NCBI RefSeq assembly: GCF_015832195.1
Contig: NC_052028.1
Coordinates: forward strand, 7,173,501 to 7,237,500
DNA: 64,000 nt
DNA from: Motacilla alba alba
Taxonomy: Eukaryota; Chordata; Aves; Passeriformes; Motacillidae
Direction: 5' to 3'
Shown: piece by piece, positions 36,541 through 47,075 of the stretch
How the letters are laid out: each line of letters begins with the position of its first letter
Numbering within the stretch: position 1 is the stretch's first letter
Made by a program: the position numbers and the translations under genes
The notes under the pieces: model-generated
What the model was told of the DNA's origin: nothing
Seen by the model: the letters and a program-made list of their open reading frames with translations, nothing else
The model's database searches: none

Positions 36541-36925
36541 TGAAAGGACACCTGTGTGCATGGACACCTGTGTGGATGTACACCTGTGTGCATGGACACC
36601 TGTGTGCATGGACACCTGTGTGCACCTGTGTGCATGGACACCTGTGTGTATGGACACCTGTGTGTATGGACACCTGTGTGAAAGGACACCTGTGTGCATG
36701 GACACCTGTGTGAATGTACACCTGTGTGCATGGACACCTGTGTGTATGGACACCTGTGTGAATGGACACCTGTGTGCATGGACACCTGTGTGAATGTACA
36801 CATGTGTGCATGGACACCTGTGTGCATGGACACCTGTACACCTGTGTGTATGGACACCTGTGTGAATGTACACCTGTGTGCATGGACACCTGTGTGAATG
36901 GACACCTGTGTGCATGGACACCTGG
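36541..36925. repeat. Minisatellite, 16-bp unit acacctgtgtgcatgg, about 24 units
   Basis: Tandem 16-bp units with the constant part acacctgtgtg and a variable 5-bp end (catgg, aatgt, tatgg, aatgg, aaagg, gatgt). Two units are truncated (near 36615 and 36835). Units ending catgg often alternate with variant units, giving a partial 32-bp higher-order pattern. The unit has no stop in any frame and its length is not a multiple of three, so open frames with 16-residue periodicity appear on both strands (for example 36317-36934 minus). These are not genes. Confidence 0.97.
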
Positions 36926-39900
36926 GAGGGGCACTGTGCACTGAAGGGCCTGAGCAGGTCTCTCTCACGGCAAAGTGCTGAAAATATGTAACTACTGGAA
37001 TAACTAATCAGGACCTGACCCAGCAAATAGATAAGTAATTGCTGGAAGGCCCCAAGGTTCAGCTCCTGAGCTAATGCTCTAACTGTGTGTGTTAATCTCA
37101 ATTATGCAGAAAAGCCCATACTTACTGTAATTGCAATCTTGGTATTTGATATGTGTAACAGAAAGGGACAAGTCAAGTGAATGTGTGGGTGACACCACTG
37201 AGAGAGAGCACGGAGAACACCGACAGAAGTCCTCATCTCCTTTTTGGTTTTAATAAAAAGAGAGTGTGACATCAAAACTCCTCCATCTCAAGAATCTGCC
37301 TTCCCTGGGTGCCATGGTGCTGCTCCAGAAGCACCCAAGTCAGCAGAAGGGGCCATGAAATTAAGGTCTCAGCAACCTGGAAACTTCAGGGCATCATTCC
37401 AGCATTAAACTGGAGAAGACATGGTGGCTATCTGTGAAACCAGGGGAAGGACAATAAACTCAGGGCAGGGGAGAGGGGCTGGGGCACGAGGCAGGTGGCA
37501 AAACAAACCTGAATTGCTTGTTTGGAAGGAAAGGAAAGGAAGGAAGGAAAAGTGGGAGGGAAGAAGTCAGTTGTTTCTCAGCCCAAGACACAAGATACCA
37601 GGAAATTTTCCCAGTGCATAGAAATGAAACATTACAGGAGAGAAATACTTTCTATATCTGTGGGTGCTTACATGTAATTTGGGGCATTAATGCAGCTGGA
37701 AATGACCCTAATATCACACTAATCAATTGTGATTTTCAGTATGACTTTCTATCCCGTTTCTTCTTCACACCTACTGGCCTGAAAATGGCAGTTCACCTGT
37801 TCAGATTTCATCATTAGATCTGGAAATTATCAGGTTTGTGCTTATATAAATATAATGAAAAAAAATCAGTTCTTCTGTTTAAACAAAAAGTAAAATAAAT
37901 CCTTACACTTCCTTTTCTTTTTTTTTTTTTTAATGACAACAAAACTGTAAACACAGGTAGGAAAATAATTAATGCTTTCTAAGGAACTGTCAGGTGTGAA
38001 AAATATTGGAGGCTCAACAACCATATTAACGCTATGAAAAGTGTTAGACAGCAGATTATAAGATATGTATGACAGAAATTAAGACAAGAAAATCCTGTGC
38101 AAACACCCAATTTTTTTTCTTCTAGAATTAGGGCTGATACCCAGCAGCTGGCCGAGGGGATAGGGTCCAGGTCCACCTAGGCAGAGAGCCTCACCAGCAG
38201 TAAGTACCCCCAGGCAGTCCCACAGGAGCTCTGGGAGCATTGCTGTCTGTGTCAAAAAAAGGGCAGAGTTGTCTCATCCCAAAGACAAGTGAGTTCCTAC
38301 AGCCATGCTCCTTTGTGACTCTGAACATGAACACCCCCCAAAAAGGTCAGGTTCTACTTGTTCTCCAGTGTCTGTAACCAGGCTTAATGAGCTGGGGTAC
38401 TTTTCAAAGATGACCTGTCTGTGCTGACTGTGGTGCTCCCAGAGGAGCTGGTTTCAGGGATGACCTCTTCCCTGCCCCTCAGGGCTGCATGCTTTAGCTC
38501 CAGGTGCTTGGCATCCTGCCCGAGTCAGGTATGGGGAAAAGGCACTTAGTCCATCCAGCTGTTGATAAGCCCAGTGAAGAGTATCTGCCATGTCAGTCTA
38601 TAGATAAAGGACTGTGACAGGAAAACATACTTTTCTGTAATAGCCTGAGGTTTTTGCTTTTAATCAAAAGCAAAATAAAACCTCTGAAATGCATCAATTT
38701 CCCATTAGAACTGGAAATGTAATGACATCCTACGATATTGCCTTTACATTTTAGTGTTCCGCTGACATTTCAGGAATTAAAAATGAAAAATTAGCTTTCA
38801 AAAAGCAGGATCTTCTTGATTAGAAAAACTTGTTGAAATTGTAACAGAAAGATCAGAACAATTTCATTAGTCTTCATTAAAGAAAATTAATATTATTTCT
38901 ATTCCCTCAACATACAATCATCTATTACAATTATTAATATTGCAGATGTTTCTTTTGTCCCAGCATTTAATGTATAAAGCTGCAAACCTTCTTGCATGAA
39001 AAACAACTTATGATCTCTAGAATGACACGCAGTTCATCTTTTTTAAGTTCATTAATTTTCTGTAAATAGGGCAGAGTCGCTTTGCATTGTTCGCATTAAT
39101 GGAGAGCTCAGAGCAGTTTACCCTCTCACTACTTATCATTCATTTGGGTGATAATTTTTAAAAGCTTTTAAATTAAAATGGTAAAGATAGTTAGGGGAAA
39201 GATACAGCTTTTCAGAATGTTTCAAGCATGATAGATTATCCCAGCAAAAAAAGATGTTTCTCATTTAAGAAATGTGCCAGCGCTGCCTGCACTCCAACCA
39301 TTGCATTTCAAGGTATTTTTCAAGCTCCCCCTTGTTTTAGGCGGCTTGCCCATATCCATTTTGGAGCACAATTGAACCAGCCTCCTGCCTGAGTCCCCCC
39401 CAGGGGCTCAGCCTCACTCAGCTTGTCCCAGGACAGCTGACAGCACCGGGGTGGTGGCTGCACCCTGGGGCCTGGGCTGGGACCAGTGACCCATCGCAGC
39501 GTGGGGAGCCAGGCCATGCCACCAGCACAGCGACGGTGACACCTCTGGCTGAACTGGTCACCCTCAGCCTCTCTCAGGGCAGGATTCAGGGCAGAAGGAG
39601 CTGGCACAAGGTACACCTGGTACCACATTTGCAACCTCTTTTATGCATGCTCTCCTCATGAAAAATGCCTGTGTTTGTGGTAAGAACATTGCAGCCAAGG
39701 TATTGAGGAAGGAGCCCCTGTTTCCTTGGTTGTCACCCTTCTGCAGTGAGACATCTCTCAGCCCTCTATTCAACAAGGGAACTCTTCACCACATGTCCCA
39801 AAGCCCATGGGAGCTCCTCAATCCCACACAGTTCTGGCAGCAGCCTGCAGCTGGGACAGTGCCTGCGGGAATGCTTCTCTGGGGAGCTGCTCCTCAGCTC

Positions 39901-42900
39901 AAGCTTTTTTAAAACTTCTGTGTTTCTGGCAATAATCATTCATTGTGTTGCAATCCAGGTGCCCAACATACCAGTCAGGCACTTTTTGAAAATGAAACTT
40001 CACTTAAAATAAAAGAAGATGAAATGAGTCCCCAGCACACATCCAGGCAGGTGAGTCTGTTCTGCTGTGGCAGGAGCAAAGCCATGGATCCAGTAGGCTG
40101 ATCTACACTAGAAGTGGTACATTTTGTTTGGTTGGATTTTGTTTGGAGCTCTGTGATAGACGGTATCAGTGTGATGTGTTAACTTTTCAACCAGCATCTC
40201 CCTCTGCTCCTGCAAGAATTTTGGTTGCCTGTCACAGGGATTTGGGATGGGTAGGAAAACTTAACTAGCTCTGGGGAATGATTTCATTTCCTTTCAAAAA
40301 TCTGCTTAGAGGCTCTGAGTCAAGAAGGATGAGGAAAGGCAAAACCAACCCAAAACAGTTGCCCATAGTGGCAGCTCCCCTGACTATGGAGCGAGCCCAA
40401 AAGCCTGGCTAACTTAGACATAGGCTTGGTGGGCCTAAAATTAAAACAGAAAGCAGCCAATACTCCCTAACTTCACTCAACTATTTTAAGAGACATTTAA
40501 GTCTCCTTCTAGAACCGTTGTCACCTCATCAGTTTCCATTTCTAAGCCAGAGACACTTTCAAACCCAGTTCCAATCTCAGCCTCGGCTGGTGATCCTGCT
40601 CTAAAGCTCACACACCAGCCTGAGGCCACATTTCAGCCCACCCCCAGGCAATTTTAGTGCAGGCACAGGGGAATACTGTCACAGAAAGCAGAATCAAACT
40701 GTCAGTGGCCTCATTAAGAGGGCACCTCAGTCCCCTCTCCTGGAGAGCAGCACACGGGTCTTTAGCAGAACCAGAGCAGCCCAGGCTGGGGTGAGCCCTC
40801 CTGCACTGGCAAAGGAACCAGCAGAGAGCAAGGTTTGTTAGTTCATACCTTGCCTTTCCTAATGGATGTTACAGATATAAGTCCTGATTTTTTGTCAAAT
40901 GGGCAGCATATGATTTCCCAGCCAGCTGTGCCCAGGTGTGAACAGACAGAGCTCCTGTGAGCTGTGTCAAACTGGGAGAAGGCATTTAGAGCTCCAAGGC
41001 TCACCCTCTGCTATTCAGACTGTCTATTAATCCAGTCTGACAGGCATTTCTGTGTGGGACTGGAGTGTGCTCTGTGTGTGCTTGTTTGCCTGTGTGCACA
41101 CAGCTGTGGTTTCTTGTTATTGTTGGAAACAGTCAGGTCTGTGTCCCCCACCTGCTCTTCCATCCTGCTCCTTTTCTTGCAACAGAGTGAAGGAGCTGTT
41201 CACCACTTGCAGGCAAACCTGACCTGTGGCAGATCTGCTGATTGTGACTTCCATCCCTTCCCTGCATCTCCTGTCAGAGCACAGCTCCACTGTCTCTGCT
41301 CTGATTGCCATCCTCCCAAAACACAGGCACTCGCTTCCTTTAAAGCATGAGAGCCACCTCACTGAACACAGAGATGCACATGGGTTTGAAATTAATCTTG
41401 GGACAAATGTCAGCAAGAGCAGGCTTTTGCCCCATAGTTAACACAGTCTGAGGAGGCAGACTGACACCATCTAGGATGTCACATTCACCAACAGAGAAGA
41501 GTTTGGCCCCAGAAATTAGCAGCTCACTGCACTGAAATATTTGTGAGACTCCTCAGTGACTGGGGAATTGTGGTTCCTTTTGAGTCAATGGTGCCCTGGA
41601 TCACTATTTTACTAGAAGGCAGGTGTCCCCTTCCCTTCACAGAGAGATTTAAAATCCAATGTCATGCGCAGAAATGAAGAGGTGACAGAATCAGACCTGA
41701 CTGCTCCCAACAAAAGTTAATAGCAAACCTAGGCAACACACACGTGGCTCCGTGGCATCCATGCTGAGGAGCTGGTTTGAGCCAGAAAGCTGGACTCCAA
41801 GGCTGTTGAACCAGCTGGGAATATTGATGTGATTAACAATGATTTGATTTGGAAATCAATGTGAAGGAGGTTGTTTGCTTGCTTTGTCCAATTTAGTCCC
41901 TGAAATACTGGGTTCAATACAGGGAGAAATCCAGCCAAAGCAGGAAGGGGATTCTGAGGAGGGCTGGAGTGGGGTGTGTTTGTTATTTTATTCTAGCTGG
42001 GGAAAACTTGAGCATTCAGTCAAATATTTTATGTGTGTCTATAATAATCCAAACAAAGGAACAGCTGACAGCCCATGGTCATTTGAAGATGGAGCAATTT
42101 CTGTTTAGCAATCTTGCGACTCCATTTTCTCTATCTACATGCAAGACTTCCTAATAGTTATGTGGGTTTGCTGCAGTTTAGCTGCTAATGAAATACTATG
42201 AATTTAGAGGGAAGCCAACACAAACACGAAGTCTTTAAGAGAAATATTAAGAAGCCATTCCCCTGGGTCGCAGAGCAAAGAGGCTGCATAGGCACAGCCA
42301 TTAAATATTGCCAGGTGTAAGATATTGGGCTTATATTCTAACCCTAGGAGGAGTGATAATTCATCACATATAGTTTGAATTAGAAAGGAGAGAAGCATTT
42401 TTTAAACTTTAGTCACATTAAATTGTCTTCTCCACTTCAGTTCCAGGGAGCTGCTACTGCCAATAACTCCTGGGAGCAGTGCAAGAACTCCTGGGTAAAA
42501 GTGTAGTGGCGTGGTCTGGGAAGCAAACTAGTAGTGATAGATAAATGATCTCTCCTGACATTATTATGTTTTTTTAAATGCATGAAAAACTCAGTGATGA
42601 TATCCCAGACCCCACATAAAGTTCTGATACTGACATTATTTTTTTGCTAAGTAGCCACTTGCTCCATAGAAACCACTATAAAATACCACACAGCAAAGAG
42701 CAGTAAGTGTCACACCAGAGGGAAAAGCTTATCATCTTAGTATTGCCCTTGGGAAAGTGAACCTCCTTAAAATCAGCAGCTTTTCCTGTCATGATGTAAT
42801 TATTTTATTATTCACTGTGGGAAAATGAGGTTTTTCCAGTCCCTCACTATCCAACAGGTTACTCAGACTCCCATGAAATGCTTGGTCTCTGCATTTAATT

Positions 42901-45282
42901 ATTTTGGAGCTGTAGGACTCTCCCTGGCTTGAGCAAGGATAGATGGCTGATGCTCAGACTTCTGTAAGGGAGGGAAGTCCATGGAACACAGGAGCAGGAC
43001 AGCCCTGCCTTGGTGCAGATCCTTCCCACAGGCACAGGCAGCACTGGCTGGCAGGGCTGCAGGGCAGGGACCAGAAGCTCTGCCCACAGCAGACAGAGCT
43101 GGATGATTCCCATCCCCACAGCCTCTAAGACTGTGCATCTCTGGGTACAAATGGAGGTGCTGGAGGCTGGGTGAGTTCTGCTGGGCAGAAAGCTGAGAAC
43201 TGGCTGAGCAGTGAGCAGCACTGCCCATGTGTGACTGGAGTCACTGACAATCCTGGATACCCTCTGGTGAGGCTGCTCACAAACATCCCTTTGCCACCCT
43301 TAGGACCATCCTCTCCACTGGAGCTGTTCTCCTTAAAGACTAAAATTTCTACCTTCTCAGAAAGGTGTCACCTTTCTGATCCAGTTCCTGACCTGACAGG
43401 AAGGAAGTACCTCCTTTTGAGAAAGGAAATCACATCTGCAAGATTTTCACCACAGTTTCAGTATGTGGCCTGGACTCCTTTGACAGAAGAGCTTCATCAG
43501 CTGAAGGTACCTCAGTTCCTTTGAGCTGTGGGACCTCTGTAGCTCTGCTTTCTGTGCCAAGACATGTTTCCCCTTCAAAGAGTTCAGGAAAACTGAAGTA
43601 GCTATGGACCAAAAGAAGTGTCAAAATATCAGCTTATGGAGGATGCTCTGCTGCTTAGAGCAGATTAACACATTCTGCATACAAAAAAAGCACTGAATGG
43701 AAACATTCTCTGTATTTGGACACTAGGAAATACCAATATAATCCAAAGAAAAGCAGAAGAGTCCAGCAGTGAAAAACACCATCAGCAGTGAGGCTCAGCC
43801 CAGAGTGCTGCAGTTACCAAGTGAAAATGATCAGAGCAGTTTGGGCTGTGATCACCTTACACTCTGGAGGCTTTTCACTAACCTTTTATCTGCAGCTGAA
43901 TTTCTCATGCATTTGACAATTTAAGTTGTGATTCAATTCACTGCAATCTCCTCATGAGTCATTACTGGAGCAACTCCTATGCAAAGGTAAAGCATTTTAA
44001 ACAAATAGCTCTACCTTGCCTGAGATGGGTTGCAAACCCCAGCTGGTCACAACTAGACATTCAGACAAAAAGGATTTCTATTCTCACAGGTGACATCCAT
44101 TTACACCCACTGATGCATTTTTATTTCAGCAATTCAGTGTTATCTTTCAGCCTTTTTGTGAAAGCATTCAGTGAGACTCTACCTTTTTATCAGGTATTTG
44201 AAAATATATTTACTCATTTACTCAGATAGAAAGACCTTGATGATTTGGACAGCAGCCATGGCTTTACAGATGAAAAAAAACAAATAGTTTTACAATTAAA
44301 ATTATTAACTAATTTGAGCAGTTCTTCAGTAAAGGCAGAAGAGGAGACTACTCTCTCTCCCATGTGTGAAGAAGCAGTTTTGGTGCCTCTGTGCCTTGTG
44401 GAAAGGCAGCTCTACCCACAGGAGGGCAGTGCTAGATCAACTGTTCCTATTTCTGTACTAAACTCTCCCAGCATAGCACCTGCAGAGCTGGCTCTTTCTC
44501 TTTTAGACTGTCATTGCAGGCAATGTAAAGGCACAGTACCAGCCCTCACAGCACTCCATGGTGACAGGGTCTTTCACTCTGTGTCCAGCCTGAGCCAGAT
44601 AAAAGCTTTCTTAGCTGCAGTGCTGCCCCAAAGATCTGCACTCGTAGGAATGCTCAGCACTGGGTCAGGGCTCAGCCCTGGAGACAATTGGCTCAGTATT
44701 AAGCCCAGCAGCCACCTAGACTTCTACCCCTAATTCCAACACCATTATAGACTAATACCACCACTGCCTGTACAGCAGTAGCTGAGCCAAATCCAAACCT
44801 TGCATGTTTGTGAGACAGACTTGGCTTGCCTTATATTATTGGTTTTGCCCTGTTGTTCGTGCTGACATCAGCAGTGTTGACAAAAAGCAAGCAATGCATT
44901 TTGATAAATCTGAAGATTGTGTTTGGCTTCCCAAGCAGCTCTGCAGCTTCACAAAAGGGACTGACACGCTCCTGCAAACCAGGAATCTTCAGGGAAGGGG
45001 GAACGAGATGAAGCAAATGTTCCTCAGGTTCAACTCGGCAATCGTCTGTGCAAACAGACAATTCCTGAAGCAAAGGCAACCACAGAGCTATTTTGACTAA
45101 ATAAGCCTGGGATCACTGAATCTTTCATCCTGCCAAGTTCTAGAAAGGAATGGGAAAAGTTCACAGTGCCAGTCAGTGAAAGTAATGATTTTGAGAGCTC
45201 CCCCATTTTGACTTTACCCCTTGTTCCACTACACCTGTAAATTCTTTGCTAAATTTTGTATTTTTAAAGTAAAATCATGAAA
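36926..45282. other. Intergenic, no gene recognised
   Basis: 8.4 kb without supported genes. It includes a GGAA/GGAAA simple tract near 37524-37551, an AT-rich homeodomain/SOX-motif-bearing block at about 38640-39190 and a GC-rich stretch at about 39330-39620. Open frames such as 44245-44733 plus have no recognisable features. Confidence 0.55.
38640..39190. promoter_or_regulatory. Candidate conserved non-coding element (composition and motif based)
   Basis: AT-rich block dense in ATTA/TAAT homeodomain cores, with a POU/SOX-like cluster tttgcattgttcgcattaat near 39081. It has the look of vertebrate developmental enhancers but no frame, repeat or splice signal. The call is inference only, because conservation cannot be seen in one sequence. 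Confidence 0.25.
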
Positions 45283-46020
45283 ACACAGAAGGGTTTGTGT
45301 TGGGAGGGACCTTAAAGATCATGCAGTTCTAACCCCCTGCCATGAGCAAGGACACCTCCACTAGACCAGGTTGCTCAAGGGCCTATCCAGCCTGGCCTTG
45401 AACACTTCCAGGATGGGGCACCCACAGCTTCTCTGGGCAGCCTGTCCCAGGGCCTCACCACCCTCAGAGGGAGAAATTTCTTCCTAACATCTAATCTAAA
45501 CCTACTCTCTTTCAAATTAAAGCTGTTCCCCTTTTTCTATCACTCCATGCCCTTGTCCAAGGTCCCTGTCCAACTCTCTTGAAGCCCTTTCAGGTACTGA
45601 AAGGTGATCTAACGTCTCCCTGGAGCCTTCTCCAGGTTGAACACCCCCAGCTTCCCCAACCTGTCTCCATAGCAGAGGCTCTGCAGGCCTTGGAGCATCT
45701 TTGTGGCCTCCTCTGAACCCACTAAGTCCATGTCCTTCTTCTGATGAGGACCCCAGAGCTGGATATAGCACACCAGGTGGGGTGTCACAAGAGTGGAGCA
45801 AAGGGGCAGAATTCCCCCTCATCTGCTGGCCACCGTGCTTGTGATGCACCCAGGACACATTTGGCTGTTTGGGTTCTAAGTGAACATCACTGGGTCACGT
45901 TAAACTCGTCAAAGCACACTCCCAAGGCTTTCATCTCAACTCTTAATCCATCTTTGACCCAGCCTGTGATTAGCAATCCCTTATGTTTGGGATTGCTCTG
46001 ACCTACATGCAGGACCTCAC
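45283..46020 (-). mobile_element. CR1 LINE, 5'-truncated, minus orientation
   Basis: Reads as the reverse complement of the avian CR1 3' end. Recognisable blocks in order are gttgggagggaccttaaaga, ccactagaccaggttgctca, cttctctgggcagcctgt, gtccatgtccttcttctgat, gaccccagagctgga and tttgggattgctctgac. The 3' end of the element is at 45283. The reverse transcriptase frame is not intact and the copy is clearly inactive. Confidence 0.93.
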
Positions 46021-46650
46021 AGAATCACCAGGTTGGAAGAGATCTTCAAGATCATTGAGTCAAACCTGTTCCCTGACAGCACAACTAAACCATGGCACCC
46101 AGTGCCACATCCAGTCTTTTTTTAAACACATCCAGGGATGGTAACTCCATCACCTCCCCAGGCAGACCATTCCAGAATTTTATCACTCTTTCTGTAAAAA
46201 ACTTTTTCCTAATATCCAACCTGTATTTCCTTTGGTACAGCTTGAGACTGTGACCTCTCGTTCTGCCAGTTGCTGCCTGGAGAAAGATACCAACCCCATC
46301 TGACTACACCCAGCTTTCAGGAAGTCGTAGAGAGCGATAAGCTCACCCCTGAGTCTCCTTTGCTCCAGGCTGAGCACCCCCAGCTCCCTCAGAGGTTCCT
46401 CTCAGGGTTTGTGTTCCCAGCCCCTCACCAGCCTCGTTGCCTCCTCTGGACACGCTCCAGTGTCTCAATGTCTTTCCCCTTGGCCCTGCTGAAGTCCGTG
46501 AGGTTCTCTCCATCCTGTCCAGGTCCCTGTGGATGCCATTCCTCGTCTCCAGCTCCTACACAGCCCCGTGCAGCTCACAGAGGTGCAGGGGTGCCCTCCA
46601 TCCCTCTCTGCCCGTGCTCGTGACAAAGCTGGCAAACAGCACCAGGGTCT
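46021..46650 (-). mobile_element. Second CR1 LINE fragment, minus orientation, different subfamily
   Basis: A second CR1 3' end begins immediately at agaatcaccaggttggaaga and continues through gatcattgagtcaaacc, cattccagaattttatcac, gtagagagcgataagctcac and cctctggacacgctccag. After about 46480 the match continues in broken form (gtccaggtccctgtggatg, tgacaaagctggcaaacagc), so internal deletions are likely. The distal limit is approximate. Confidence 0.88.
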
Positions 46651-46774
46651 GTTCAGCCTCCTGAGGATGCCACAGCTCCTTCACAGTTTCTAATCTTATA
46701 ATTACTGGCAAAGGTTCCTTCTCAGTTTCCCACTCCCCAGAAGGCTCAGCAGGCCCAACCTGTCCCACTTGATG

Positions 46775-47073
46775 CCCGCTGTCCCTTCCCCGCTGAAGGC
46801 AGGAGCCGGTTCTTCATTAATCCGAGATCCCGTTCAAACAGGGATCTGTCCCCGCCAGGGCTCTGCCGCGACACCCCTGCCCTCTCCCGGGCAAAGGGAG
46901 CCTCGCACCGTCTCTGCTGCTCCGGGGAACCGGGGGAAATCCCTAAAAACCCCCGAAAAGCTCTGAAAAGCCCCAGCCCGGCTGGCTCTGCCCGCTCCCC
47001 GGCACGCCGGGACTCTGCGGCGGATGGCAGCGCACAACAACCAAACAGCCAGATGGCAACACGCAGATCTGCC
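46775..47073. promoter_or_regulatory. CpG-dense patch with a perfect kB motif
   Basis: I count about 22 CpG in roughly 300 bp, in a window where CpG is otherwise rare. It includes GGGAAATCCC at 46934-46943, a perfect match to GGGRNWYYCC. It abuts the CR1 pair but shows no CR1 similarity I recognise. It could be a small CpG island (promoter or enhancer of an unseen transcript), or a recent GC-rich insertion whose CpGs have not yet decayed. No exon is evident beside it. Confidence 0.4.
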
Positions 47074-47075
47074 GG

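Noticed and set aside
44245..44733. 162-codon plus-strand frame
   Set aside because: Low-complexity Ser/Leu composition, no domain, no supporting signals.
46934..46943. The perfect kB site as the miR-146a promoter element
   Set aside because: miR-146a is transcribed on the minus strand, so its promoter must lie above 54657; this site is on the downstream side.
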